Positions 8,127-17,605 are shown, numbered from the stretch's first letter. The stretch: 64,000 bases of DNA from Frankia sp. RB7 (GCA_030403585.1 JAUEPE010000003.1:1-64000); one strand, 5' to 3'. Program-made: numbers and translations. The notes: generated by a model from the letters alone, not told the origin.

Positions 8127-10208
8127 TTACGCCGCCCTGACTTCGCCGAGGAAGCGGTCGAACTGTCCGGCGAGATCGCGTGACTGCGTCGAGAGTTGCT
8201 CGGCGGCACCGAGAACCTCCTGGGCGGCCGCACCGGTGTCGTCGGCGGCACGCTGCACGCCGGTGATGTTGGTGTTGACCTCCTGGGTGCCGCGGGCGGC
8301 TTCCTGGACGCTGCGGGAGATCTCCCTGGTCGCCGAACCCTGTTGCTCGATCGCGGCCGCAATCGCGGTGCCGATCTGGTCGATCTCGGCGATGACGTCG
8401 GCGACGTTGCGGATCGCAGTGACGGTCTCGTCGCTCGCGGACTGGATCGCCGTGATCTGCTCGGAGATCTCGGTGGTGGCCTTGGCGGTCTGGCCGGCCA
8501 GCGACTTCACCTCAGAGGCAACGACGGCAAAGCCGCGGCCGGCTTCGCCAGCGCGCGCCGCCTCGATGGTGGCGTTGAGCGCCAGCAGGTTGGTCTGCTC
8601 GGCGATGCTCTGGATCAGCGTGACGACGTCGCCGATCTTCTGCGCGCCGTCGGCGAGCGCGCGGGCGGTGTCGCCGGTGCGGCGGGCGTTGTCGACGGCG
8701 CGGGCCGCGATCTCGGTCGATTGGGCGACCTGACGGCCGATCTCCGCGATCGAGGACGTCAGCTCTTCCGTCGCGCTTGCGACCGTCTGCACGTTGGTCG
8801 AGGTCTGCTCGGAGGCGGCGGCCACCACCGCGGCCTGGCTGTTGGTCTGGGCGGCTGTCGAGGTCATCGACTGCGCCGTGGTCTCCATGGTGGATGAGGC
8901 CTGCGACAGGCCGCCGACGAGCTCGGTGACCTTGGCCTCGAAGGCGCGGGTCAGCTCGTCGAGCGCCTGGGCGCGGCGCATCTTGCCGTCGTTCTCGGCC
9001 TGCTTCTCGGCCGTGAGCCGGTCGGCCCGGATCATGTTGTCCTTGAACACCTGGACAGCGGCTGCCATCGCCCCGATCTCGTCGGAGCGTGCGGCGCCGG
9101 GGATCTCTTCCGCAACGTCGCCGTCGGCGAGCCGCGACATCCGTGTCGTCAGGCTGACGATCGGAGCGCAGACGCGGCGGCGGACCATCACGATGAGGCC
9201 GGCGCTGGCGATCAGCACGGCGAGAAGGCCTGTGAGCGCGATCGTGAAGCTGGTGCGCGCGGCGGTGGACGCGCCGGAGAGAATCTGCTCGGCGTTGTCG
9301 TAAAGCGCGTCGCGGACGCCGATGATCGTTCCGAGGCCGCGCTGTGAGGCGGCGTAATAGGTTTCGACGTCATGCTCGTATTTGCCGCTGACGGCACCGT
9401 CCTTGACCAGCTTGAGCTCGCGGCCGAATTCCTCGACATAGCCCGCATTCAGCGTCTCGAGCGCGGCGCCGACATTGGCCGGCGTCGCGGGATTGCCGCG
9501 CAATTCCATCAGCGACATCACGATCTGGTCGCTGCGGCCCTGCATGCGAGCGACGTCGGCCTTCTCGGCATCGGTCGCGACCTTCTTGCCGCCAACGAGG
9601 TTCTTGTGCACGCTTGCATTGAGGCCGCCGATGTCGCGCAGCGTCATGGCGATGTTGGCGTAGTTGGACTGGCGGTAGGCGTCGCCGTTGAGGATCGCCA
9701 TGCGGCGGACCTGCTCGTTGAGCAGCGCGGTCACGCCGGCGTTGAGCACGGCATTGTCGGCGACGATCTTCTTGGCGGCGTCCTTGCGCACATCCGCCGG
9801 TCCCGCGATCGCCTTGTCGATGGCGTCGCGCAGTGCGGTGAATTTCGCATTGATGCCGTCGATGTGGCTGCCGATGGCGTTGCCGTCGTCGAAGGAACCG
9901 GGCAGCTCCTTGCGCAGCGCGTTCATCTTGTCGCGCGCGCCGTCGGTCTGCTTGCGCAGCTTGTCATGTTCGGAAAGCTGCGCGGGGTCGACGGTCGCCG
10001 GTCCGTAGAGGATGTTGGTGGCGAAGCCGCGCTCCGGGTTGAGATAGCGCGGGATGTCGCTGACGGCGCGGACGATCGCGAGCCGGCCCTGCGCCTCGGC
10101 GATCCTGTCCATCGTCTGGTATTTCGTGACGGCGACGTAGACGGCGAGGCCGCCGCCGACGGTCGAGAGCGAGACGATGGCGGTGGTCAGCAGCGTACCG
10201 ATTTTCAT
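8127..10208 (-). CDS. Methyl-accepting chemotaxis protein
   Basis: A 693-residue inner-membrane chemoreceptor. It has TM1 at ~7-29, a long all-helical periplasmic sensor of about 290 residues, TM2 at ~322-343, and a HAMP domain with [11 protein letters not shown]. The cytoplasmic coiled-coil signalling domain contains the conserved hairpin tip [19 protein letters not shown] followed by GRGFAVVA. It would report to CheA/CheW and the flagellar motor. No other chemotaxis gene lies nearby, so it is an orphan receptor. The ligand is unknown. An imperfect CtrA-type site lies about 60 bases upstream of the start. Confidence 0.95.
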   Translation of the reverse strand: MKIGTLLTTAIVSLSTVGGGLAVYVAVTKYQTMDRIAEAQGRLAIVRAVSDIPRYLNPERGFATNILYGPATVDPAQLSEHDKLRKQTDGARDKMNALRKELPGSFDDGNAIGSHIDGINAKFTALRDAIDKAIAGPADVRKDAAKKIVADNAVLNAGVTALLNEQVRRMAILNGDAYRQSNYANIAMTLRDIGGLNASVHKNLVGGKKVATDAEKADVARMQGRSDQIVMSLMELRGNPATPANVGAALETLNAGYVEEFGRELKLVKDGAVSGKYEHDVETYYAASQRGLGTIIGVRDALYDNAEQILSGASTAARTSFTIALTGLLAVLIASAGLIVMVRRRVCAPIVSLTTRMSRLADGDVAEEIPGAARSDEIGAMAAAVQVFKDNMIRADRLTAEKQAENDGKMRRAQALDELTRAFEAKVTELVGGLSQASSTMETTAQSMTSTAAQTNSQAAVVAAASEQTSTNVQTVASATEELTSSIAEIGRQVAQSTEIAARAVDNARRTGDTARALADGAQKIGDVVTLIQSIAEQTNLLALNATIEAARAGEAGRGFAVVASEVKSLAGQTAKATTEISEQITAIQSASDETVTAIRNVADVIAEIDQIGTAIAAAIEQQGSATREISRSVQEAARGTQEVNTNITGVQRAADDTGAAAQEVLGAAEQLSTQSRDLAGQFDRFLGEVRAA

Positions 10209-10308
10209 GATCTGTCCGGCAATTGGCGCGGTGAGAGAAAGAAATTCTCCGAAAAATAGGCCGAGCGTATTAATCGCGGGTTTACGCTGGCGGCCGCTGA
10301 TGTCGCAG

Positions 10309-10749
10309 TCAGTCGGCCGTTCGATCGAGGGAAGCGAGGATCTCCAGTGTCGCTGGGTCCGGCGCGCCGGCGAAATAGCGGGCGAGCGCCTCGTCGAAGA
10401 CAGCCTCGTCGGACACCGCGCCGAACAGCGTCATCGACGAGCGGAATTTGGAATCGTCAGGCGCGCCGAGGATCGCGTTGATGGTCCGCCCATCGACGGC
10501 AAGCACGAGGCGGGTGCATTCGATCAGGCGCGGGCCGAGCACGGGGTGGGCGAGGTAGGCCTCGGCCTCGGTGCGCGAGCCGATGGCGTAACGCTGCGAC
10601 ATGGCGCTGTATCCGAGGCCGGCGACCTGCGGGAAGACGAACCACATCCAGTGGGATTGCTTCCGGCCGTGGGCCAGCTCCGCCAAAACGTCACGAAAAA
10701 CCGGCTCCTGGGCCCTGAGGAAGCGCTCTAGATCGAAAGGAGCGGTCAT
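10309..10749 (-). CDS. DUF1810 family protein
   Basis: A 146-residue cytoplasmic protein. The signature [17 protein letters not shown] followed by SAMSQRYAI is diagnostic for DUF1810 (calpastatin-like), a family of unknown function that often sits near stress genes. The chosen ATG gives the usual family length; the frame stays open far upstream but that part is not homologous. It is divergent from the DUF2778 gene. Confidence 0.85.
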   Translation of the reverse strand: MTAPFDLERFLRAQEPVFRDVLAELAHGRKQSHWMWFVFPQVAGLGYSAMSQRYAIGSRTEAEAYLAHPVLGPRLIECTRLVLAVDGRTINAILGAPDDSKFRSSMTLFGAVSDEAVFDEALARYFAGAPDPATLEILASLDRTAD

Positions 10750-10870
10750 TGGATACCTCAAGAGGACTTGCCGGCCCAGATTATGCCTAACTTTTGGCTC
10801 CCAATATGGTAGCTGGTACAGAGTCTCCGGGTGGGGGTGGGTCCCCCCGGGGGTCGTTTTTGGGGATCTG

Positions 10871-11878
10871 ATGGTTTCCGACCGCGCAAGCGCCGACAGG
10901 CTGTTGCCGCGCCGCCGAATTGGGCGAGCCGAGACAATTTTGCTGTCTATGGCTGCCGTCGCGCTGGCGCTGGGCGCCGCCGTGTGGGTCGCTGATATCG
11001 GCGCTTCAACCCCGCTGGTCACTGCTGCGCTGCCGCCGGCCAATACAATTTCGTTCAACGACCGCTTCACCTCGCTCTCGGGCAATCAGTCCGGCCTGCG
11101 GACGCTGGAGCGCTCGGCGCTGAATGCGGTGGAGCTCAAGCTTCGCGATGCCAAGGCGATGCTCGCCCAAAAGCTCCAGGGCGACGACTGGCGCTCGACC
11201 TTGACCGATGACGACCGCACAACGGTTGACGAGAGGAGGCCCTCGCAACGGGCCGACGCCGTGCCGGTACCGCGTTCGCGTCCGGTCCAGGCGGACCTCA
11301 GTGCTCAGATCGCCTCCAGCCAGGCCTTTGCCGACTCCAATCCCCGGGTCGACAACCGCAACTTCTTCGAAAAATTCAAAGACAAGATCAGGCTGGCCTC
11401 GCTGACCCCCGACAGCGGCCTGTTCGGCAAGGCGCCGGATCTTGTAGCCCTCGGCTACGATTCGCGGACGGCGGTCTATGACATCTCGGCCAAGGCGCTC
11501 TACTTGCCGAGCGGAGTCGCGATCGAGGCCCATTCGGGCATGGGCGCATTGATGGACGACCCCGAGCATGTCGACCAGCGCATGGTCGGTGCGACCCCGC
11601 CTGCGACCTACGACCTCAAGCCGCGCGAAAAACTGTTCCACGGCGTTCGGGCGCTGCGCATGACGCCGACTGACGGCACCAGCGCGCTCGGCCGTGTCGG
11701 CCTGCTCACCCACACCTACATGCTCGGGCCGCGCGGCGATTCCAACGGTTGCGTCTCGATCAAGGACTATGATCGCTTCCTCAAGGCCTACGACAATGGC
11801 GAGTTCAACCGCCTGGTCGTGGTGCCGAGCCTGAGCAGCCCGGCAACTGTCGCGCAGCGCGCCAGCACCGATTCCTGA
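10871..11878 (+). CDS. DUF2778 (tlde1-like) membrane-anchored protein
   Basis: A 335-residue protein. Residues ~22-42 form a signal anchor (ETILLSMAAVALALGAAVWV). A variable linker follows, and the C-terminal ~140 residues are a DUF2778 domain with HSGMG and RGDSNGCVSIKDY. The histidine and cysteine of this domain resemble L,D-transpeptidase catalytic residues, and members include the Tlde1 peptidoglycan-cleaving effector fold. A role in cell-wall processing is therefore likely but not proven. ATG at 10871 is the best start because the anchor follows directly. A G/C-rich hairpin-like stretch lies just upstream. Confidence 0.8.
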   Translation: MVSDRASADRLLPRRRIGRAETILLSMAAVALALGAAVWVADIGASTPLVTAALPPANTISFNDRFTSLSGNQSGLRTLERSALNAVELKLRDAKAMLAQKLQGDDWRSTLTDDDRTTVDERRPSQRADAVPVPRSRPVQADLSAQIASSQAFADSNPRVDNRNFFEKFKDKIRLASLTPDSGLFGKAPDLVALGYDSRTAVYDISAKALYLPSGVAIEAHSGMGALMDDPEHVDQRMVGATPPATYDLKPREKLFHGVRALRMTPTDGTSALGRVGLLTHTYMLGPRGDSNGCVSIKDYDRFLKAYDNGEFNRLVVVPSLSSPATVAQRASTDS

Positions 11879-11942
11879 CATTCGTCGGACGGCGCGGCTG
11901 CCGTTTTCCCTTCGTTAAGCCGTTGTCGTCCAGAAGCAGCCC

Positions 11943-12200
11943 ATGAGTGATCCAGCAAGCTCCGAGACCCCGCTGCGCACGACGTTCAAGATCAAGCTGA
12001 ACGGTGACACGCTGGCGATCGCGACCGTCGGCCAGGCCTATCAATTCCTCACCAACTTCAAATCGGTCGAGTGGATGGAATTCCGCTCGCTGCATGACGA
12101 TGCCGTCCACGCGCTGGAAGGCGCCGCCGACAATGCCATCCTCGTGGTGCAGGCGACGAACGCCGTGCGTGCGCTGTTCGTGAGCGCGAAGCTGCTCTGA
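11943..12200 (+). CDS. DUF982-like small protein
   Basis: An 85-residue protein resembling the DUF982 family, abundant in Rhizobiales. The pattern TVGQAYQFLTNF, then an aromatic-rich centre, then DAVHALEG and ATNAVRALFVSAKLL, fits its helix-strand layout. Function is unknown. It follows the DUF2778 gene by 64 bases on the same strand and is followed by a degenerate hairpin repeat. Confidence 0.65.
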   Translation: MSDPASSETPLRTTFKIKLNGDTLAIATVGQAYQFLTNFKSVEWMEFRSLHDDAVHALEGAADNAILVVQATNAVRALFVSAKLL

Positions 12201-12207
12201 AGCAGGC

Positions 12208-12287
12208 TTCGTCATTGCAGCGCAGCAAAACAATCCAGAATCCAACCGCGATGACAGTCTGAAATGTCTTGCTGCGCTCGCAATGAA
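12208..12287. repeat. Degenerate intergenic hairpin repeat
   Basis: Outer arms pair as inverted repeats: CATTGCAGCGCAGCAA near the left and TTGCTGCGCTCGCAATG near the right. The centre contains CAATCCAGAATC. This resembles a dispersed Bradyrhizobium repeat of the form GTCATTGCGAGCGCAGCGAAGCAATCC. It sits between the convergent DUF982 and ABC ATPase genes. The family assignment is from memory of such genomes. Confidence 0.55.
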
Positions 12288-12295
12288 GATGCAGT

Positions 12296-13069
12296 TCACG
12301 CCGTAGTTAATCCCAGCTTTTCGTAAATCCGCCGCGCATAGACGCCGAACGCATCCGTTGTCTTCAGCTGAAGATCGCGCGGGAAGGGCAGGTCGATCAG
12401 GAAGTAATCGGCCATCTTTGCGGGGCCCGCGGTCAGCACGGCGCAGTGCGAGGACAAGAACACGGCTTCCTGGATCGAGTGGGTGACGAAGATGATGGTC
12501 TTGCCGCTCTCGCGCCAGATCCGCAGCATCTCCAGATTCATCTGCTCGCGCGTCAGCGCGTCCAGCGCGCCGAACGGCTCGTCCATCAGGATCAGTTTGG
12601 GATCGTGGATGAAGGCGCGGGCAATCGCGGTGCGCTGCTGCATGCCGCCGGACAGCTCCCGCGGATATTTCTGCTCATAGCCGGCAAGCCCGACCAGATT
12701 GAGCAGATCGCGCGCCCGCTCGCGTGCGGCCTTGATCGGCAGTCCGACGATCTCGGCCGGCAGCAGCACGTTGTCCAGGATGGTGCGCCATTTCAGGAGC
12801 AGTGCCTGCTGGAACACCATGCCGATGTCGCGGGTCGGATCGAACGGGCTGTCGGCATTGCCGATCGTCACCGTACCGCCGTCGGCGCCGTGCAAGCCCG
12901 CAAGAATTTTCATCACCGTGGTCTTGCCGCAGCCGGACGGGCCGACCAGCGACACCAGCTCACCTTCCTGCACATCCATCGTGACGTCGGACACCGCCAA
13001 AAATTCCGCGCCGCCGCTGCGATAGACCTTTCGGACGCCTTGCAGGCTGATGAAGGGTTTTGAGCTCAT
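12296..13069 (-). CDS. ABC transporter ATP-binding protein (nitrate/taurine/NMT1 type)
   Basis: A 257-residue ATPase. It has Walker [10 protein letters not shown], a Q-loop MVFQQ, the ABC signature LSGGMQQR, Walker [13 protein letters not shown] and an H-loop VTHS. The family is that of SsuB/TauB/ThiZ importers. The start overlaps the stop of the DapA-like gene (ATGA), so it is the last gene of a coupled five-gene operon that also encodes the permease. The cognate binding protein is encoded divergently at 17606. The substrate is unknown. Confidence 0.93.
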   Translation of the reverse strand: MSSKPFISLQGVRKVYRSGGAEFLAVSDVTMDVQEGELVSLVGPSGCGKTTVMKILAGLHGADGGTVTIGNADSPFDPTRDIGMVFQQALLLKWRTILDNVLLPAEIVGLPIKAARERARDLLNLVGLAGYEQKYPRELSGGMQQRTAIARAFIHDPKLILMDEPFGALDALTREQMNLEMLRIWRESGKTIIFVTHSIQEAVFLSSHCAVLTAGPAKMADYFLIDLPFPRDLQLKTTDAFGVYARRIYEKLGLTTA

Positions 13070-14121
13070 GCCAGCCATCTGCTCAAATTGTCCGCGACGA
13101 AGGCATCGTCGTTGAGGTCGGCATGCTCGCGATACACGCGGTCGATCTCCTCTTCCTGACCAGCGCTGAGGCCTTCGTTCGGATCGAGGCACCACAGGCC
13201 CTTCATCAAGCCCTGGCGCCGCAGCACTTCGTGACAGCCGGCGATGCAGCCGTGAAAATTGTTGGCGACGTCGAAGAAGGCGCTGTTGCAGTCGGTGACG
13301 CGGGCATCGAGCGCGAGCAGATCGGCCGGGACGCTGTCCTTGTGCCGTGCCGCCTTGCAGCGCTCGAACTGTTGGATGGCGCTCGCGGTCCACACCGACC
13401 AGTGGCCGAGCAGGCCGCCTTTGAACCAGGTGCGCGTGGTGACGCCCTTGTCGCGGAGGTCAAACGGCAGCATCAGATCGAGCAGGATGTGATCGTCATT
13501 GCCGGTGTAGAGCGCGACCCGGTCGAGCGCGCCTGCTGCCGCCACGCCGCGCAGCACATCGAGCGTGCGATAGCGGTTGAACGGCGCGATCTTGATCGCG
13601 ATCACATTGTCGATCGAGGCAAAGCGCTGCCAGAACCGGCTCGACAGGATGACGCCGCCGACCGCGGGCTGGAGGTAGAACCCAACCAGGGGAATCTCGG
13701 CAGCGACAGCGGTGCAGTGCGCGATGATCTCGTCCTCGGACGCGCTCGTCATGGCGGCGAGGCTGAGCAGGCCGGCGTGATAGCCGATGTCGCGCGCGGT
13801 GCGGGCTTCAGCGATGGCCTGCCGGGTCGGGCCGGCAAGCCCCGCCACCATCGCCAGCGGACGCTTGGTCCAGTTCGCCGCGGTCTCGGCGGCAAGCTCC
13901 AGCACGGGGCGGTAGAGGCCGACGTCGCGGATCGCGAATTGCGTGGTGTGCACGCCGACGGCAAGGCCGCCGGAGCCGGCATCGATGTAATAGCGCGTCA
14001 GGGCGCGCTGATGCTTTTTGTCGAGGTGGCGCTCGGCGGTCAGCGCCAGCGGATGTGCCGGCAGCACGGTGCCCTCGGCAATCAGCTTGCGGATGTCGCT
14101 GTTGATCTGGCTGTGGTGCAT
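13066..14121 (-). CDS. Dihydrodipicolinate synthase-family aldolase
   Basis: A 351-residue class I aldolase-like protein. The TIM-barrel landmarks are GGLAVGVHTTQFAIRD (strand 2 region) and VIAIKIAPF, with a lysine at about residue 177 in the position of the Schiff-base lysine. It is longer than biosynthetic DapA (about 290) and the surrounding genes are catabolic, so a role in lysine synthesis is unlikely. An aldol cleavage or dehydration of a keto acid is inferred. It is coupled to the GNAT gene upstream (6-base gap) and the ABC ATPase downstream (ATGA overlap). Confidence 0.85.
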   Translation of the reverse strand: MHHSQINSDIRKLIAEGTVLPAHPLALTAERHLDKKHQRALTRYYIDAGSGGLAVGVHTTQFAIRDVGLYRPVLELAAETAANWTKRPLAMVAGLAGPTRQAIAEARTARDIGYHAGLLSLAAMTSASEDEIIAHCTAVAAEIPLVGFYLQPAVGGVILSSRFWQRFASIDNVIAIKIAPFNRYRTLDVLRGVAAAGALDRVALYTGNDDHILLDLMLPFDLRDKGVTTRTWFKGGLLGHWSVWTASAIQQFERCKAARHKDSVPADLLALDARVTDCNSAFFDVANNFHGCIAGCHEVLRRQGLMKGLWCLDPNEGLSAGQEEEIDRVYREHADLNDDAFVADNLSRWLA

Positions 14122-14127
14122 GATGTC

Positions 14128-14949
14128 CTATCCGAATTCGGGGCCGGCGACGGCGAATGGCATTTCCTCGGCGATGGCGGTGGCGGGGCCGAACCGCATG
14201 CGCTGGAACGGCCGCTCGATGGTCCAGCCCGAGGCGGTCAATCCTTCGAGGAACGCAGCCTGCGGGGCGACGGCATCGATCAGCAGCGGTCCGGTCTCGG
14301 AGCGAACGATCGTTTGAACCAGCGTCAGCGCTGCCGCGGCGTTGTCCGCGAATAACGGGCCGATGTGGCGGGCGGTCCGGCCGTCGCGAACCAGCGCGAT
14401 GGCTCCGTTCGCGGAGACGATGCGCGAGCCGGAGCGCCGTGCGAAGGCGGACAGCAGGGCGGTGCGATCGAGCCCGGTGGCCCGCCGGTCGCGCGCGCGG
14501 AGCGCATCGATGCTCAGGGATGACGATGGTGGCGCTTCGGCCCGCGTCGGCTTGGCCAGCTTCAACCGCCGCAATTGCAGCGTCGGCGTGAAACCGAGCG
14601 GCCCGTAGACGGCGACACCGTCCGGCGTCGCGTCGAGCCAGCTGGTCAGACCGTTCTTGCGCGCGGTCTCCAGGCAGGCATCGACGAGGCGCGTGGCGAG
14701 GCCGCGGCGGCGATGGCTGGCCGTCACCAGCACCATGCTGATCCAGGCGTTGTTGCCGGAGTAGGGCAGCAGCGCGGCCGTCGCGACCAGCAGCACGCCG
14801 GCGCGGATGCCAAAGACGACGCCGTCGCGCAGGAACACGCGCCAGTCGTCCTCGGTCTGGTTCCAGTGGGCTTCCGTCGAGAGCACGAGCCCGGCCATGG
14901 CATCGTCCAGGCCGAGCTTGATGACGGCAGGCCCGTCAGTAGCGGCCAT
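14128..14949 (-). CDS. GNAT-family N-acetyltransferase
   Basis: A 273-residue protein with one clear GNAT fold at residues ~20-130. The acetyl-CoA motif is VTASHRRRGLATRLVDACLE and the fold continues through AVYGPLGF. The remaining half resembles a second, degenerate GNAT-like lobe (GPLLIDAVAPQAAFLEGL). It would acetylate a small amine; the target is unknown. Its start overlaps the upstream epimerase-like gene by 14 bases, indicating coupled translation in the ABC/aldolase operon. Confidence 0.85.
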   Translation of the reverse strand: MAATDGPAVIKLGLDDAMAGLVLSTEAHWNQTEDDWRVFLRDGVVFGIRAGVLLVATAALLPYSGNNAWISMVLVTASHRRRGLATRLVDACLETARKNGLTSWLDATPDGVAVYGPLGFTPTLQLRRLKLAKPTRAEAPPSSSLSIDALRARDRRATGLDRTALLSAFARRSGSRIVSANGAIALVRDGRTARHIGPLFADNAAAALTLVQTIVRSETGPLLIDAVAPQAAFLEGLTASGWTIERPFQRMRFGPATAIAEEMPFAVAGPEFG

Positions 14950-15973
14950 CGCGCACCTCGTATTTGGTCGGCTTGCCGAGGCTCGGCATGGCGCGCAAGA
15001 CCCAGTCCGCGGTCCAGGCGATCAGCTGATCGGTATCGACGACCGGCAGGCCGAACAGTTCGACCGCTTTCGACGTGTCGGTCAGCCACGCCGTCGGCTC
15101 TTCCTTGCCTGTCAGCACCGGCGCGCGGCCAAAGCGGGCGCCGAACTTTTGCGCGAGATCGCGCACGGCCAGAATCTCGTGCCCGCTGACATTGATCGGC
15201 GAGGTCGGCGCCGTGCAATGCGCCAGGCACCGCAGCGCCTGCGCGGACGCATCGCCCTGCCAGATGAAATTGACATGACCGAGACTGACGTCGATCGGCG
15301 TACCCGTGAGTACCTTGGTCGCGATGTCGTGCAGCACGCCATAGCGCATGTCGATCGCGTAATTGAGCCGGAACAGCCGGCCCGGCGTTGCGAACTTATG
15401 CGAGAAATATTCGAACATGCGTTCGCGGCCGACGCAGGACTGGGCGTATTCGCCGGGCGGATTCGGCGCCATGTCCTCGGTCGAGCCCTTGCCGTCGACG
15501 GGCACGAACGGATAGACGCAGCCGGTCGAGAACGCCACGATCCGCGACGACGGGAATGCCTGCGCCACCAGCGCCGGCACATGCGCGTTCATCGCCCAGG
15601 TCAGCGACAGATCGCCCTCGGCGCCGAATTTGCGGCCGGCCATGAAGACGATGTTCGGCGCCTTCGGCAGCGCGTTGATCGCGGATTCATCGAGCAGGTC
15701 GCAATTGATGGTCTCGACGCCGCGCGCCTGCAGCCAGTCCTTGACGCTGGCGTCGCTGAAGCGGGCGACGCCAATGACGCGGCGTTCGGGCGCGGCGGCT
15801 TTCGCCAGCCCCGCCAGCGTCGGCCCCATCTTGCCGGCAACACCGAGGATCATGATGTCGCCGTCGACCTTGGCGAGATCGTCGATCAGCGCCTGCGTCG
15901 GACGGCAGAGCAGATCGTCGAGGGCTGCGATATCAGGGATCGTCTTCGGCAGCGTCTGGCGGGTGAGGAGCAT
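14936..15973 (-). CDS. NAD(P)-dependent epimerase/dehydratase-like oxidoreductase
   Basis: A 345-residue extended short-chain dehydrogenase. The Rossmann motif is ILGVAGKMGPTLAGL. The central region has FSTGCVYPF, and the active-site tyrosine lies in GEYAQSCVGRE. The residue four after the tyrosine, normally the catalytic lysine of YxxxK, is cysteine (codon TGC). The enzyme may therefore use a different proton relay or act on an unusual substrate. It is the second gene of the operon, 29 bases after the ABC permease, and overlaps the GNAT gene. Confidence 0.82.
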   Translation of the reverse strand: MLLTRQTLPKTIPDIAALDDLLCRPTQALIDDLAKVDGDIMILGVAGKMGPTLAGLAKAAAPERRVIGVARFSDASVKDWLQARGVETINCDLLDESAINALPKAPNIVFMAGRKFGAEGDLSLTWAMNAHVPALVAQAFPSSRIVAFSTGCVYPFVPVDGKGSTEDMAPNPPGEYAQSCVGRERMFEYFSHKFATPGRLFRLNYAIDMRYGVLHDIATKVLTGTPIDVSLGHVNFIWQGDASAQALRCLAHCTAPTSPINVSGHEILAVRDLAQKFGARFGRAPVLTGKEEPTAWLTDTSKAVELFGLPVVDTDQLIAWTADWVLRAMPSLGKPTKYEVRDGRY

Positions 15974-16002
15974 GGGGCGTTCCTTTAGCTAAGTCTGCCG
16001 TT

Positions 16003-16776
16003 TCAGGTTTGTCTGGCATCGCCCACGACGAACATGCGTTCGAGGACGAGCACCAGGCCGTAGAGGGCGACGCCGAGCAAGGTCAGCAGCACGACGGCCA
16101 TCACCATCGCGGGCGTGTCGAGTGACGACTGCACCTGGATCATGAGGTAACCGAGCCCGCGCTCGGAGGCGATGAACTCGCCGACGATGGCACCGGCCAC
16201 CGCGAGGATGGCGCCGACCTTCATGCCGGAGAACACGTAAGGCAGCGATCCCGGCAGCTGGATCTTGCGGAATAATGTCCAGCGCGAGCCGCGCAGCGAT
16301 TTGACGAGATCGAGCAGGTCTGGCTCGACCTCGCGCAGGCCCCGCGCTGTCGTGAGCAGGATCGGAAAGAAGCAGATGCTGAAGGCGATCAGGATGTTCG
16401 GCACGATGCCGTAGGAGAACCAGACGATCAGGAGCGGGCCGAGCGCGACCTTCGGGATCATGTTGAGCGTCACGAACAGCGGCAGCAGCACGAGGCTGAG
16501 CAGCGGCGCCCAACTGAAGATCACGGCGAATGCGACGCCGACGAAGGCACCAAGCGCGAAGCCACCGAGGATCTCGACCGCCGTGACCAGCGTGTTGGCG
16601 CCCCAGGCATAGCTCGCGGTTCCCAGCGTCTGAATGGTCGCGAGCGGCGAGGGCAGGATGAATTTCGGCACGTGGAAGGCGTCGACCGCGACCTGCCAGA
16701 GTACAAGCACGGCCAGATGCACGATCAGGACGATCGCGAAGCTCCGCGCCGGACTGCTGGTCCCGTCACCTGCCAC
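16003..16776 (-). CDS. ABC transporter permease (SsuC/TauC type)
   Basis: A 257-residue inner-membrane permease with about six hydrophobic segments. The EAA loop (LVKSLRGSRWTLFRKIQLPGSLP) that contacts the ATPase is present. The GTG start at 16776 is chosen because AGGGAG lies six bases upstream; the longer frame begins with TTG inside a palindromic operator and is rejected. It is the first gene of the operon. It imports a small solute together with the ATPase at 12296 and the NMT1-like binding protein at 17606. Confidence 0.92.
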   Translation of the reverse strand: MAGDGTSSPARSFAIVLIVHLAVLVLWQVAVDAFHVPKFILPSPLATIQTLGTASYAWGANTLVTAVEILGGFALGAFVGVAFAVIFSWAPLLSLVLLPLFVTLNMIPKVALGPLLIVWFSYGIVPNILIAFSICFFPILLTTARGLREVEPDLLDLVKSLRGSRWTLFRKIQLPGSLPYVFSGMKVGAILAVAGAIVGEFIASERGLGYLMIQVQSSLDTPAMVMAVVLLTLLGVALYGLVLVLERMFVVGDARQT

Positions 16777-16841
16777 CGTCTGCTCCCTGTTGCCCGGCCT
16801 CACTGCCGCAACGCCGAGCCTAACCGTCCCCGCACCAAGTT

Positions 16842-16857
16842 TCAACCAGTTGGTTGA
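16842..16857. promoter_or_regulatory. Palindromic operator of the ABC operon
   Basis: A perfect inverted repeat TCAACCA-GT-TGGTTGA, 66 bases upstream of the permease GTG and just past the TetR stop codon. The core ACCA-NN-TGGT equals the core of the published RutR consensus. A near-copy lies before the TetR gene, so the neighbouring TetR protein is the likely binder. Confidence 0.8.
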
Positions 16858-17505
16858 TTACGGCCGGAGCGACTGCAGCACCAGATCGGCGACATGCCGG
16901 CGGCGGGCGCGCCGGGCGGTGCGGCTCGACAGGTCCTTGCCGAAGATCGCCGACAGCGTCGGCGTGTTGGAGAAGAAGAAATAGCTCAAGCCCGCGATAG
17001 AGATGTAGAGCTGGACGGGGTCGATCCCCTTGCGGAACATGCCGGCGCGCACGCCTTCGTGCAGGATGTGGGAGACGCTCTTCACCAGCGGCGAATGCAT
17101 CGCCTCCAGCCGCGTCGAGCCGCGGACGTGGCGGGCGCCGCCGCGGTTCTCGTCGTTCAAAAGCACGATGAAATCGGGGTTTTCCGCGAGATGATCGAAC
17201 GAGGCCTCGATCAGCCGGCGGATCGCCTTGTCCGGCGGCAGGCCCTCGAGATTGAGCTTGCGCTCCTGCTCGCGGATGTCCTCATAGACCCATTCGAGCA
17301 CAGCGAGGTAGAGCGCGTCCTTGTCGCCGAAGTAGTGATAGACGAGCTGCTTGTTGACGCCGGCGCGCTCGGCGATCTCGTCGACGCGGGCGCCCGCAAA
17401 GCCGTGCCGGGCGAACTCCAGCCGCGCCGCGGTGAGCAGCTTCTTGCGGGTGGCGACAGGGTCGCGCCGCTGCGGCACGGTGTCGCCTGAACGTTTTGCG
17501 GGCAT
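16858..17505 (-). CDS. TetR-family regulator of the ABC/aldolase cluster
   Basis: A 215-residue repressor. Residues ~15-65 hold the TetR helix-turn-helix (ARVDEIAERAGVNKQLVYHYFGDKDALY). The C-terminal domain (NPDFIVLLNDENRGGA onward) resembles the TetR_C_29 group. ATG at 17505 is preferred over an upstream TTG. It lies between the permease operon and the divergent binding-protein gene, with matching palindromes at each end (16842 and 17508). Autorepression and control of both flanking units is inferred. The ligand is probably the transported compound or a product of it. Confidence 0.9.
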   Translation of the reverse strand: MPAKRSGDTVPQRRDPVATRKKLLTAARLEFARHGFAGARVDEIAERAGVNKQLVYHYFGDKDALYLAVLEWVYEDIREQERKLNLEGLPPDKAIRRLIEASFDHLAENPDFIVLLNDENRGGARHVRGSTRLEAMHSPLVKSVSHILHEGVRAGMFRKGIDPVQLYISIAGLSYFFFSNTPTLSAIFGKDLSSRTARRARRRHVADLVLQSLRP

Positions 17506-17507
17506 TT

Positions 17508-17523
17508 TCAACCAAACAGTTGA
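17508..17523. promoter_or_regulatory. Second TetR operator, upstream of the regulator
   Basis: TCAACCA-AA-CAGTTGA, 16 bp, matching the 16842 site in 12 of 16 positions with identical arm spacing. It touches the TetR start codon and lies in the intergenic region shared with the binding-protein gene. Confidence 0.72.
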
Positions 17524-17605
17524 CAAGTTGAGGGCGGGCTTGTTGCATTGGTAGCCTCACACGGAGAGAGCGACAAGCCGGGTCGCGGCAATGAGGAGAC
17601 AGACG

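Noticed and set aside
9372..10259. Plus-strand frame opposite the chemoreceptor
   Set aside because: Shadow of the receptor; composition typical of antisense translation.
13066..14121. Biosynthetic dihydrodipicolinate synthase (dapA)
   Set aside because: Longer than DapA and embedded in an ABC uptake operon; only the fold and lysine support the family.
13060..14355. Long plus-strand frame over the DapA-like and GNAT genes
   Set aside because: Both minus-strand genes have clear motifs; the plus-strand frame has none.
16777..16845. N-terminal extension of the ABC permease from a TTG
   Set aside because: The TTG lies inside the operator and lacks a ribosome site; the GTG at 16776 has AGGGAG at good spacing.
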